Below are positions 1 to 7,807 of a stretch of 64,000 nt of DNA, piece by piece. Below the pieces are notes generated by a model, which saw only the letters and a list, made by a program, of their open reading frames with translations, searched no databases and had not been told where the DNA came from. A program made the position numbers and the translations under genes. The stretch's first letter is position 1, and each line of letters starts with the position of its first letter. Source of the DNA: Pseudomonas alcaliphila JAB1 (GTDB lineage: Bacteria; Pseudomonadota; Gammaproteobacteria; Pseudomonadales; Pseudomonadaceae); the NCBI RefSeq assembly GCF_001941865.1, contig NZ_CP016162.1:2604001-2668000 (forward strand), written 5' to 3'.

Positions 1-1110
1 CTTTTCGAAAGCACCACGTTGGGCCCCTACAGCCTGAAAAACCGCATCGTCCTGCCGCCGCTGACCCGTTCGCGTAGCTCGCAGCCAGGCAACATTCCCA
101 ATGACCTGATGGCGACCTACTACCGCCAGCGTACCGGTGCCGGCTTCATGGTCACCGAGGGCACCCAGATCGAGCCGCGCGGCCAGGGCTACGCCTGGAC
201 CCCGGGCATCCACAGTGCCGATCAGATCCTCGGCTGGCGCAAAGTGACCGATGCGGTACACGCCGAGGGCGGCACCATCTTCGCACAGCTCTGGCATGTC
301 GGCCGGGTCTCGCACACCTCGTTGCAACCCAATGGCGAAGCCCCGGTGGCGCCATCGGCGATCCCGGCCGAGGGCGTCAGCGTATTCATCGAGACAGGTC
401 CCGGCACCGGCGCCCTGGCGCCGCCTTCGATGCCACGTGCACTGACCACCGCCGAGGTCAAGGAGCTGGTACAGCTCTATGCACAGGCCGCTCGCAACGC
501 CCTCGACGCCGGTTTCGACGGCGTGGAAATCCACTCCGCCAACGGTTATCTGATCAACCAGTTCATTTCCGCGCACAGCAATCAGCGCGACGACGAGTAC
601 GGCGGCTCGTTGCAGAATCGTCTGCGCTTCCTCCGTGAGGTGACCCAGGCGGTGGCCGCGGTGGTCGGTAAAGACCGGCTCGGCGTGCGTTTCGCCCCGT
701 TGTTCGCCAGCACCGACGAGGCCCGCGTATATCTCGGCCTGGTCGAAGAAAACCCACACGAGACCTATGTCGAAGCGGTCAAGGTGCTGGAAGAAGTCGG
801 CATCGCTTACCTGTCGCTGGCCGAGGCGGATTGGGAAAACGCACCGGAGCTGCCGGAAAGCTTCCGCAGCGCGGTGCGCGAGGTCTTCAGCGGGCGCATC
901 CTCTATGCCGGCAAATACACCGCCGAGCGAGGCAAGCGTGTGCTCGAGGCGGGCTGGGGCGATCTGGTCGCCTTCGGCCGTCCGTTCATCGCCAACCCGG
1001 ACCTGCCCAAGCGGATTGCCAATGGCTGGCCGCTGAACCCGGTCGATCCGGCCAGCATGTACGGCGGAACCGCTGTCGGCTACACCGACTATCCGACCTA
1101 TGGCGGATAG
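1..1110 (+). CDS. Alkene reductase, old yellow enzyme family (NemA/XenB type), 5' end missing
   Basis: FMN- and NAD(P)H-dependent reductase of electrophilic alkenes, maleimides or nitro compounds; cytosolic TIM barrel. The reading frame is open from the first base (LFESTTLGPYSLKNR), so only about the first four or five codons lie outside the window; a TTG at 19 is internal. Family marks are the N-terminal PLTRSRS segment, the HVGR segment, and the active-site HSANGYLINQF stretch with the His and Asn that hydrogen-bond the substrate, followed by DDEYGGSLQNR and, near the C-terminus, GRPFIANPDL. The length of about 365 residues is normal. The next gene on the same strand is an ArsR-type regulator 107 bp downstream. 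Between them lies a GC-rich hairpin without a T run. Family assignment is firm; the natural substrate is unknown. Confidence 0.93.
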   Translation, partial: LFESTTLGPYSLKNRIVLPPLTRSRSSQPGNIPNDLMATYYRQRTGAGFMVTEGTQIEPRGQGYAWTPGIHSADQILGWRKVTDAVHAEGGTIFAQLWHVGRVSHTSLQPNGEAPVAPSAIPAEGVSVFIETGPGTGALAPPSMPRALTTAEVKELVQLYAQAARNALDAGFDGVEIHSANGYLINQFISAHSNQRDDEYGGSLQNRLRFLREVTQAVAAVVGKDRLGVRFAPLFASTDEARVYLGLVEENPHETYVEAVKVLEEVGIAYLSLAEADWENAPELPESFRSAVREVFSGRILYAGKYTAERGKRVLEAGWGDLVAFGRPFIANPDLPKRIANGWPLNPVDPASMYGGTAVGYTDYPTYGG

Positions 1111-1216
1111 TCCGCTCGAGTTGCCGGCCCCCGAGCGATACGGTTCGGGGGCCCGCGTATTGTCGGTTGAGCGGGCATATCGTAATATCGCAAAAAATAG
1201 TTATCGTGCGTGACCT

Positions 1217-1522
1217 ATGAGTATCGACGTAAGCGAAGCGCTGAAGGCGCTAGACAACCCAACACGCCTGAACATCCTCAGTTGGCTGAAGGATCCGCGT
1301 CATCATTTCCCCGAGCAGGAGGTGGATCCTGAGCAGGTCGGTGTCTGCGTGAGCATCATCCAGGATCGGGTAGGCCTGTCGCAGTCGACCGTCTCGCTGT
1401 ATCTCGCTGCCTTGCAGCGGGCGCAACTGGTGACCTCACAACGCATCGGTCCCTGGACTTATTACAAACGCCATGAGCAGAACATCGCAGCGTTCCAGGT
1501 GGCCTTGAAAGCGCTGATTTGA
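1217..1522 (+). CDS. ArsR-family winged-helix transcriptional regulator
   Basis: A 101-residue single-domain repressor-type protein. The opening EALKALDNPTRLNILSWL and the recognition segment VGLSQSTVSLYLAALQRAQLV are typical ArsR winged-helix elements, followed by a short wing (RIGPWTYYKR). There is only one cysteine (in GVCVS), so it lacks the usual metal-binding cysteine pair and probably senses something else. The ATG at 1217 has no strong ribosome-binding site. Upstream at 1177-1190 the motif ATATCG occurs twice (ATATCGTAATATCG), a possible operator. It sits between two flavin-dependent oxidoreductase genes on the same strand and may control one or both; that is inference from position. 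Confidence 0.85.
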   Translation: MSIDVSEALKALDNPTRLNILSWLKDPRHHFPEQEVDPEQVGVCVSIIQDRVGLSQSTVSLYLAALQRAQLVTSQRIGPWTYYKRHEQNIAAFQVALKALI

Positions 1523-1524
1523 TG

Positions 1525-1544
1525 CCTGCTCGCAGGGGTTTTTT
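1525..1544 (+). terminator. Short hairpin with T run after the ArsR-type gene
   Basis: CCTGC and GCAGG arms separated by two bases are followed by GG and a run of six T. The stem is short, so termination may be partial, with readthrough into the luciferase-like gene. Confidence 0.35.
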
Positions 1545-1586
1545 CAGCCCTTCAAAATCTATGTTTTGAAATATGTAGGAGAGAAG

Positions 1587-2555
1587 ATGTTAACTCCGAA
1601 TTCCATTCCCTATCAGCAACAACCTGGCTTTCAGCACACCTACCGCCAAGGCCGCCTGAGCCTAGGTCTTTTCTTCCCCCTCGAAGCCTTTACCGGCGAT
1701 ACGCCGAGCATGCTCGACCAGGTGAGCCTGGCTCAACGTGCCGACAAGCTGGGTTTCTCTGCCCTCTGGTTTCGCGACGTGCCGTTACGCGACCCCAGCT
1801 TCGGTGATTCGGGTCAGGTCTTCGACCCTTGGGTCTACCTGGGTTTTATGGCGGCACACACACACACGATTGCGCTGGGTACCGCCTCGATCATCCTGCC
1901 AATCCGAAATCCCCTGCACACTGCCAAGGCCGCTACCAGTGTCGATCAGCTCAGCGGTGGCCGCCTGTTACTCGGTGTGGCTTCCGGTGACCGTCCGGTG
2001 GAGTTTCCCGCATTCGGTGTCGACCCGGAGCGACGTGACAGCCTGTTCCGCGAATACCTCGAGGTATTTCGCGAGGTTCAGCGCAGCAGTTTCATGCCTT
2101 TGACCTGGTCCGGCGGGACGCTTGAGGGCGCGGATCTGATTCCCAAGCCGACCACGGCGGAAATTCCTTTCTTTGTCACCGGCCATAGCCGCCAGACGCT
2201 GGAATGGATTGCCCGCTACAGTCATGGCTGGATCAGTTATCCGCGCGCCCCGAAGACGCAGCAGCTGATTGTCGATAACTGGCGCACTGCGGTTCGTGCC
2301 GAATGTGGTGAGCTGTTCAAACCCTTCACCCAGTCGCTATACATCGACCTGACCGATAACCCGCAGACACCACAACGACCGATCCACCTGGGCTATCAAC
2401 TAGGGCGATATCACCTGATCTCGTTGCTGGAAAGCTTGCAGGAGATCGGGGTTAACCATGTGATCGTCAATTTGAAATACGGCCAGCGCCCCGCGGGCGA
2501 GGTTATCGAGGAGCTCGGTCAGTTCGTTCTGCCTAACTTCGTCCTGTCGACATGA
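1587..2555 (+). CDS. LLM-class flavin-dependent oxidoreductase (luciferase-like)
   Basis: A 322-residue bacterial luciferase-fold protein, expected to use reduced flavin with O2 or a flavin cofactor. Visible family features are RLSLGLFFPLEAF at the N-terminus, LAQRADKLGFSALWFRDVPL, the TIALGTASIILPIRNPLHTAK strand, and LLLGVASGDRPVEF, which corresponds to the usual luciferase-family glycine-rich loop. The start is placed at the ATG at 1587 because AGGAGAG lies just upstream; a TTG at 1566 would add seven residues without a ribosome site. It is downstream of the ArsR-type gene and in the same direction as the old yellow enzyme, so the three may form a redox-stress or xenobiotic-responsive set. 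The substrate cannot be inferred. Confidence 0.88.
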   Translation: MLTPNSIPYQQQPGFQHTYRQGRLSLGLFFPLEAFTGDTPSMLDQVSLAQRADKLGFSALWFRDVPLRDPSFGDSGQVFDPWVYLGFMAAHTHTIALGTASIILPIRNPLHTAKAATSVDQLSGGRLLLGVASGDRPVEFPAFGVDPERRDSLFREYLEVFREVQRSSFMPLTWSGGTLEGADLIPKPTTAEIPFFVTGHSRQTLEWIARYSHGWISYPRAPKTQQLIVDNWRTAVRAECGELFKPFTQSLYIDLTDNPQTPQRPIHLGYQLGRYHLISLLESLQEIGVNHVIVNLKYGQRPAGEVIEELGQFVLPNFVLST

Positions 2556-2709
2556 GGCGGTATGGTGCTGGATAGCTACGACACGCGCGTTCTATCCGCT
2601 CACCGAGCCTCTTCTGGAATTGGCTGGGATGATGGGTTAATGACTATGTACCTCTGCTGTTAAATAAGAGTAACGTGACCGCAGCTGGCGTGTCTTTCCC
2701 CTGGAGTGG

Positions 2710-3384
2710 ATGGTTCGCCAATACAGCGCCACCTTGCTGATCCAGACGCCGCTCTTTGGCATCGATGCGCAAGAGTTCGCGCACGTGACCCTGCACGACT
2801 GGCTGCAGTTGCAGCAGCGTCAGGTGCAAATGAGTGACAGCAAGCAGGACAAGATCGCGGCAGAAACGGCCCGACTGGAATATCGCAAGCTACATGAAAG
2901 GCTCAGGCAGACACCAACGAGTCATTTCATCACTGCTGATGTTGACCTGCAGGCCGCTCTCGCGGCTCTTGAACGGCTGGAAAACTGGAGCGACGGCTGG
3001 CTGGCTGAGTTGGCCCCCAGCTTTAGTGCCCTGTGTCAGACACTGACCAGCCTACGTGCTCAGATCGAGGAGTTCGTTCCGATGTCAGAACACATCCCTT
3101 CAACCGAGCCAGAGATCGTTGCCGTAGTGGACGGGCCGACTGCCGAGCCCTCTACACCTTCGCTGCCTATGGCTGGTATGCCCAGCAGTCGTGAGCAGGC
3201 CTATCGCCATCTTGCGCAGATCGCCGACTACCTCGCCAGAACCGAGCCACATAGTCCGGTGCCTTATGTCATTCGTCGGGCCGTGGAGTGGGGCAACCAA
3301 CCGCTTGGCGAGTTGCTGGACGAGTTGATCAGCGCCGATGCCGAATCCAGGCGGCTATGGAAGCTGCTTGGGGTGCTTAAGTAA
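2710..3384 (+). pseudogene. Orphan C-terminal fragment of a type VI secretion TssA-like protein
   Basis: A 224-residue reading frame whose last 55 residues match the conserved ImpA/TssA C-terminal region: SREQAYRHLAQIADYLARTE, then HSPVPYVIRRAVEWGNQPL, then GELLDELI and a final LLGV. Full TssA proteins are about 350-500 residues and sit in large T6SS clusters; no other T6SS gene lies anywhere in this window. An in-frame stop at 2671 closes the frame upstream, so the N-terminal domain is gone or replaced. The middle (residues about 30-140) is charged and low in recognisable motifs. I read it as a decayed remnant. An adapted stand-alone protein is possible because the remaining frame is intact. 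Confidence 0.6.
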
Positions 3385-3804
3385 GGCGGTGTCAGGCTCG
3401 GTATAATCGCCGATGCCCTGGTGGAGGATTTACCTCGTTTGTACGGGCGGATCTAAGTAATGGCTAGCAGCCCAGGTTCAGAGATCTTGGGCCACATCCC
3501 CATCGGAACGATGTGATGGTGCCCTTCATGGCCTGCTTTTCGAGCCCTGATTCCATCCAGTGGTGGGCCGAGTTGCCCGCAACCTCAATGCTGCGCTTGG
3601 CACTGGCGCACGGCTGTCTTACGTGCAGATACCCGTCTCTGATGTTTCGTTCGTCCATGCTCAAGATGTCGCCTGGGACCATTTGATCAGGTAAACCAGG
3701 TCCATGGCATCTCACACGCCAGGCAATGTAGCCGTGATTGCGTCTGATGGATGGCCAGGCGGCGTCGATTCCTGGTCTGGCAATCATTCGCTTTGATTTC
3801 CCTA
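3385..3804. other. 420-bp stretch with no supportable gene
   Basis: Between the TssA remnant and the hipBA promoter no frame on either strand gives a recognisable protein. A minus-strand frame of 221 codons runs through here, but it continues antisense through hipB and shows no family motif. Composition is less GC-skewed by codon position than in neighbouring genes. There is a TATAAT-like sequence near 3402. The segment looks like eroded or transferred DNA. Confidence 0.5.
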
Positions 3805-3850
3805 TTGGTTCGGTATACGTTACATACAATATAAATTGTCGCGTATACAG
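3805..3850 (+). promoter_or_regulatory. Putative hipBA promoter and operator
   Basis: Two GTATAC palindromes at 3813-3818 and 3843-3848 are 30 bp apart (about three helical turns) and flank an A/T-rich core containing TACAAT and TATAAA; TTGGTT at 3805 could serve as a -35. Paired palindromes directly in front of hipB fit autorepression by a HipB dimer pair, as known for hipBA in E. coli. The exact promoter elements are inferred. Confidence 0.55.
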
Positions 3851-3853
3851 AAC

Positions 3854-4105
3854 ATGGACTATTCCCTCATCACACTGCGACTCGGAGAGCAGCTTCGGCA
3901 GCGCCGTCTGAATCGTGGACTGACTCAGGCCGCGCTTGCTTCCTTGGCCAGTATCACCCGGCAAAAGGTTATTGCCATCGAGAAGGGCGATCTCTCGGTG
4001 GGAATGGTTGCCTACGCGCGGGTGCTGGCAGCCCTCGACTGTGAGCTCAGCGTGGTGCCGGCAGCCATGCCCACCCTGGATGAAATCCATGGAGTGTTCG
4101 ACTGA
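3854..4105 (+). CDS. hipB: HipB-type antitoxin, XRE-family DNA-binding protein
   Basis: An 83-residue Cro/C1-type helix-turn-helix protein: LGEQLRQRRLNRGLTQAALASLASITRQKVIAIEKGDLSVG covers the five-helix domain, with LTQAALASLASITRQKV as the helix-turn-helix. It ends in a short tail (PTLDEIHGVFD) that could contact the kinase. A TTG at 3836 would extend it by six residues, but that lies in the proposed operator, so ATG 3854 is preferred. Its stop codon TGA shares one base with the ATG of the following hipA. It should bind and neutralise HipA and repress the operon; this is by analogy with E. coli HipB. Confidence 0.85.
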   Translation: MDYSLITLRLGEQLRQRRLNRGLTQAALASLASITRQKVIAIEKGDLSVGMVAYARVLAALDCELSVVPAAMPTLDEIHGVFD

Positions 4106-5301
4106 TGACGGCCGTATTGCAGGTTGCAACGCCAGAGGGCGACAGTGGAAGGATCCTTACCAGCGGCGGAGACTACCTCTTCCGCTATCACGAGGATGCC
4201 GAGGCGAAGGCCGCGATCAGTTTGCTCATGCCGGTGCGCTTCGACGAATACCGCCATCGTGAGTTGCACCCAATCTTCCAGATGAACCTGCCGGAAGGCT
4301 ACGTCCTGGAGCAGTTACGCAACCGCCTGGCCAAGGTGGCGAGCGTTGACCCGATGTTGCTGCTGGCACTCTCTGGTAGCAGCTCACCTATCGGGCGGGT
4401 GGCGGTCAGTTCGCCGGAGGTCGATGCGTTGCTGGCGCGCCAGCAGTTTCCTGGAGAAAAACTGGAAGAAATCCTCGCCTGGGATGGCGCAGAAGATATT
4501 TTTGCTGGTCTGGTGGATCGCTACATCCTGCGCGCCGGTATATCGGGCGTTCAGCCCAAGGTGCTGGTGCCGGAGCATCAGGACTCTGCGCCACAGCGCT
4601 TCACCTCGAAAACCTCTGACCTGATCATCAAAAGCGGTCGGGATGAGTTTCCGGGCTTGGCGATCAACGAGTTCCTTTGCATGTCCGTGGCCAAGGAAGC
4701 AGGTATTGCGGTGCCGGAGTTCTACCTTTCCGATAACGGCAAGCTGTTCGTCATGCGCCGCTTTGACCGGGATAAGCAGCTCGACCCCATCGGCTTCGAG
4801 GATATGGCGGCATTGATGGGGCTGGCTGCGGAGCAAAAGTACAGCAAGAGCTATTCGGCCATCGCCAAGGCCATCCGGCTGTTCTGCCCACCCGAGCATA
4901 TGCAGAGTTCACTGGCGCAGCTATTCGCGATCGTTACCTTGAGCTGCATCGTTGGTAACGGCGACGCCCATCTGAAAAACTTCGGGCTGCTGTATTCCGA
5001 CCCCGCTCAGCGTGATGCGCGGCTCGCCCCGGCGTACGACATCGTCAATACCACTGCCTATATTCCAGGGGACGTATTGGCGCTGGATCTTGTGGGCAAC
5101 AAATCGCTCTTTGCGTCGCGCCAAGGTCTGCTGGACTTTGCCCAAGTCTGTGATGTGGCACGGCCAGAAGAAATAATCCGCGGGCAGTTGAGCGCGCTGG
5201 AGCGGGTACTCGCACGCTCAGGTGAACTGGCCGAGCAAGCGCCACATGTGGTCGCGGCAATCAGACATTGTGCCGAGCCGTTCATGAAGACCTTTGGCTA
5301 G
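4105..5301 (+). CDS. hipA: HipA-family serine/threonine kinase toxin
   Basis: A 398-residue HipA-fold kinase. Residues 1-100 form the N-subdomain 1 (RFDEYRHRELHPIFQMNLPEG). The Gly-rich loop is GISGVQPK at 145-152. The kinase core contains FTSKTSDLIIKSG, the hinge region VMRRFDRD, the catalytic GNGDAHLKNFG at 284-294 (Asp287, Asn292), and the metal-binding Asp in YDIV at about 312. HipA kinases phosphorylate GltX or related targets, halting translation and causing persistence; the target here is unknown. In E. coli HipA the Gly-rich loop carries Ser150 two residues before the Ala; here the equivalent positions are Gly145 and Ser147, so autophosphorylation, if any, would use a different residue. 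Length is slightly below E. coli HipA (440). Confidence 0.9.
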   Translation: MTAVLQVATPEGDSGRILTSGGDYLFRYHEDAEAKAAISLLMPVRFDEYRHRELHPIFQMNLPEGYVLEQLRNRLAKVASVDPMLLLALSGSSSPIGRVAVSSPEVDALLARQQFPGEKLEEILAWDGAEDIFAGLVDRYILRAGISGVQPKVLVPEHQDSAPQRFTSKTSDLIIKSGRDEFPGLAINEFLCMSVAKEAGIAVPEFYLSDNGKLFVMRRFDRDKQLDPIGFEDMAALMGLAAEQKYSKSYSAIAKAIRLFCPPEHMQSSLAQLFAIVTLSCIVGNGDAHLKNFGLLYSDPAQRDARLAPAYDIVNTTAYIPGDVLALDLVGNKSLFASRQGLLDFAQVCDVARPEEIIRGQLSALERVLARSGELAEQAPHVVAAIRHCAEPFMKTFG

Positions 5302-5390
5302 CATGCTGACAATTCAGCTGCAGTGAATCGGAGGCGACACCCGGAGTTGATCGAAGAGCTGCGAGGGTGAAATTTTCTAGAAGTGCTGTT

Positions 5391-5420
5391 TTCTGGGGCC
5401 CGCTTTCGCGGGAATGACGA
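5391..5420. repeat. REP-like palindrome with the CCCGC-TTTC-GCGGG core
   Basis: CCCGCTTTCGCGGGAATGAC at 5400-5419 is a hairpin-forming extragenic palindrome of a kind commonly scattered in Pseudomonas genomes. A diverged relative lies at 33295-33362. It sits in the gap after hipA, just before a strong terminator. Confidence 0.5.
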
Positions 5421-5440
5421 GCATCTGGACGTGCTTCTGA

Positions 5441-5476
5441 GCCCTCAAGGTTTTCGGCCTTGAGGGCTTCTTTCTT
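5441..5476 (+). terminator. Rho-independent terminator after hipBA
   Basis: A perfect 10-bp stem (GCCCTCAAGG / CCTTGAGGGC) with a seven-base loop is followed by TTCTTTCTTT. It lies 140 bp beyond hipA; the bases between 5302 and 5440 hold no gene. Confidence 0.8.
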
Positions 5477-5643
5477 TGCGTAGCCGCTTTTGCCTGTCAG
5501 GTGCGTGGACGCGGTCTGTGTCGGCGCCAGTGTTTCTGCCATTGGCAATATCCATGGTCACTATCGAGAGTACTGATTTCTGTCTGGCGAGGCATCGGCC
5601 TAATGTTGAGCCCAACAGAGATTGAGTTGGCTTGGAGGTCATG

Positions 5644-5850
5644 ATGTCCCGTATCGATGTGGTTTCCCTGGTTGGCAGCGCCGTGCCGGCTGAGCTCAGG
5701 TCCGACGGTCATATGGCGTGCTGGCTGGTGATGGTAGATGGCCAGCCCAAAGCCGGTCCTTTCGCTTCCCGTGAGACTGCGCTGGCTTGCCAGGCGGTCT
5801 GGCTGCTGAGCAGCGCTATTCGTCGTGAGGGCGATTCGCTGCTGGCCTGA
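5644..5850 (+). CDS. Conserved small protein of unknown function (68 aa)
   Basis: A short protein (MSRIDVVSLVGSAVPAELRS start) with a predicted beta-rich centre (HMACWLVMVDGQPKAGPFAS) and an alpha-helical end. It is preceded by GGAGG at 5634-5638; spacing favours the second of two adjacent ATGs (5644 rather than 5641). It has no signal peptide, membrane span or named domain that I recognise. It is followed by its own terminator and then by earP. Coding statistics and the ribosome site support it as real. Confidence 0.7.
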   Translation: MSRIDVVSLVGSAVPAELRSDGHMACWLVMVDGQPKAGPFASRETALACQAVWLLSSAIRREGDSLLA

Positions 5851-5889
5851 TTCACTGTTTTACCCCGCGCGCGCTCCAGCGCTCCCCTT

Positions 5890-5912
5890 GGCCCGCCTCT
5901 GGCGGGCTTTTT
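5890..5912 (+). terminator. Rho-independent terminator before earP
   Basis: GCCCGCC-TCT-GGCGGGC stem at 5891-5907 followed by five T. It separates the 68-aa gene from earP. Confidence 0.8.
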
Positions 5913-5958
5913 CTTGCTCGCCGGTTAGAATGGCGATCATTTTTTGAAGGGGCGCAGC

Positions 5959-7101
5959 GTGGCCAGGTGGGACATCTTCTGCAGCGTGGTGGATAACTAC
6001 GGTGATATCGGCGTGACCTGGCGGTTGGCCCGACAGCTGGCGGCCGAGCAGGGGCATGTTGTGCGCCTGTGGGTTGACGAGTTGGGTGCCTTCGTACGCT
6101 TGTGCCCCGAGGCCAGTGTCGATGCTGAGTGCCAACACTGGAGCGGTGTCGAGGTGCGCCAGTGGCGTGAGCCGTTCCCTGCGGTTGAGCCTGCGCAGGG
6201 GGTGATCGAGGCCTTCGCCTGTCAGTTGCCGTCTGCCTATATCGAGGCGATGGCGGCCAGCGGCACGCGCCGCTTGTGGCTGAATCTGGAATACCTCAGT
6301 GCCGAAGACTGGGTGGCAGGCTGCCATGGCCTGCAATCGCCGCAGCCTGGAGGCTTGCAGAAGTTCTTCTTCTTTCCTGGATTCGTGGAGGGCACGGGCG
6401 GTTTACTGCGCGAGGCCGATCTGCTGGCGCGGCGACGCGCCTTTCAGGCAGACGCGCAGGCGCAGCAGGCGTTCCTGCAGTCGCTTGGCGTGATAAGGGA
6501 AGCCGGGGCGCGACTGATTTCGTTGTTCGCTTATGAAAATGCGGGGCTGGCGGGCTGGCTTGATGCGCTGGCAGCCGATTCGCAGTCGACTCAATTGCTG
6601 GTGCCGCAGGGCAAGGTTTTGGCGAATCTGCAGGCCTGGCTGGGCGAGGCGCAGTTGGTGCCAGGTGATCAGCGGCGGCGCGGCAATCTGCTGATCCATG
6701 TGCTGCCTTTCGTGGCGCAGGATGACTACGACCGCCTGTTGTGGTGCTGCGACCTCAACGCGGTGCGTGGCGAGGACTCCTTCGTGCGAGCGCAATGGGC
6801 GGGGCGGCCGCTGCTCTGGCACATCTACCCGCAGGAGGAACTGGCGCACTGGGACAAACTTGAGGCGTTTCTGGCGATTTATAACGCCGATCTGATGCCT
6901 GAAGCCGCTGCCGTTCAGGCTGAATTCTGGAGAGCCTGGAATGCGGGGGAAGGGATGGAAACGGCCTGGCCTGCGCTTCTCGAGGTATGGCCGGTACTGC
7001 AGCGACACGCCGAACAATGGTGTGACGATCAGGCCGCTCGGTCGGATCTTGCCACGACGCTGGAACAGTTTTACCTAAATTGGCTATCATACGCGGCCTA
7101 G
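5959..7101 (+). CDS. earP: EF-P arginine rhamnosyltransferase EarP
   Basis: Cytosolic inverting glycosyltransferase that transfers rhamnose from dTDP-rhamnose to Arg32 of elongation factor P, activating it for polyproline translation. The 380-residue product opens with [24 protein letters not shown], which holds the catalytic aspartate region of EarP (DNYGDIG), and its C-terminal Rossmann half has [25 protein letters not shown], the nucleotide-sugar site. The GTG at 5959 is chosen as start because GAAGGGG lies just upstream; the frame is open further to a TTG at 5944. efp follows 34 bp downstream, the usual pairing in bacteria that use the rhamnose modification. Confidence 0.96.
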   Translation: MARWDIFCSVVDNYGDIGVTWRLARQLAAEQGHVVRLWVDELGAFVRLCPEASVDAECQHWSGVEVRQWREPFPAVEPAQGVIEAFACQLPSAYIEAMAASGTRRLWLNLEYLSAEDWVAGCHGLQSPQPGGLQKFFFFPGFVEGTGGLLREADLLARRRAFQADAQAQQAFLQSLGVIREAGARLISLFAYENAGLAGWLDALAADSQSTQLLVPQGKVLANLQAWLGEAQLVPGDQRRRGNLLIHVLPFVAQDDYDRLLWCCDLNAVRGEDSFVRAQWAGRPLLWHIYPQEELAHWDKLEAFLAIYNADLMPEAAAVQAEFWRAWNAGEGMETAWPALLEVWPVLQRHAEQWCDDQAARSDLATTLEQFYLNWLSYAA

Positions 7102-7135
7102 ATTTCTGTACCTCCCGCATATTTCGGATATTCGC

Positions 7136-7708
7136 ATGAAAACTGCACAAGAAATGAGAGTCAACAGCGTGGCCCTGATCGATGGCCAGCCGTGGCTGAT
7201 CCAGAAGGCCGAGTTCACCAAGTCCGGTCGTAACAGCGCCATCGTCAAGATGAAGCTGAAGAACCTGCTCAACGGTTCCAAGACCGAGACCGTCTACAAA
7301 GCCGACGACAAGATGGAGCCGGTGATTCTCGAGCGCAAGGAAGTGAATCTGTCCTACATCAGCGGTGAGGACTACGTGTTCATGGATCCGGAATACAACT
7401 CCTACGAGCTGCGTTCCGAAGATCTGGAAAGCGTTCTGCCGTTCATTGAAGAAGGCATGAGCGACGTCTGCGAAGCCGTGTTCTTCGAAGGCAAGGTGAT
7501 CTCCGTCGACCTGCCGACCACCATCGTGCGTCAGGTTGTCTACACCGAGAACGCTGCTCGTGGCGACACTTCCGGCAAGGTCATGAAGCCTGCCAAGCTG
7601 CGCAACGGTACCGAGATCAAGGTTGCCGAGTTCGTCGACATCGACGACTGGATCGAGATCGATACCCGTGACGGTTCCTACAAGGGCCGCACCCAGGCTC
7701 CGGCCTGA
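7136..7708 (+). CDS. efp: Elongation factor P, arginine type
   Basis: A 190-residue three-domain tRNA mimic that binds between the P and E sites and relieves ribosome stalling at consecutive prolines. The loop in domain I reads TKSGRNSA with arginine at position 32, the residue rhamnosylated by EarP, rather than the lysine used in E. coli. The C-terminal signature ([20 protein letters not shown]) is complete. It lies immediately downstream of earP and ends at a strong terminator, so the two are probably co-transcribed. Confidence 0.98.
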   Translation: MKTAQEMRVNSVALIDGQPWLIQKAEFTKSGRNSAIVKMKLKNLLNGSKTETVYKADDKMEPVILERKEVNLSYISGEDYVFMDPEYNSYELRSEDLESVLPFIEEGMSDVCEAVFFEGKVISVDLPTTIVRQVVYTENAARGDTSGKVMKPAKLRNGTEIKVAEFVDIDDWIEIDTRDGSYKGRTQAPA

Positions 7709-7723
7709 GCCTAAGCTGTACGA

Positions 7724-7751
7724 GAAACCCGGCCTAGGTGCCGGGTTTTTT
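7724..7751 (+). terminator. Rho-independent terminator after efp
   Basis: AAACCCGG-CCTAGGTG-CCGGGTTTTTT forms a stem with a run of six T directly behind the efp stop codon. Confidence 0.85.
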
Positions 7752-7807
7752 GTGGCCGTCACGCGGCGGTTTTCGTGGTGCGCGCGGCGCACCCTAAGGT
7801 CATGATC

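Noticed and set aside
1125..1155. GC-rich hairpin after the old yellow enzyme as a terminator
   Set aside because: The stem is strong but there is no T run, so I could not support it as an intrinsic terminator.
3464..4129. 221-codon minus-strand frame opposite hipB and the gene-free stretch
   Set aside because: It runs antisense through hipB, has no recognisable motif, high rare-residue content and no ribosome site.
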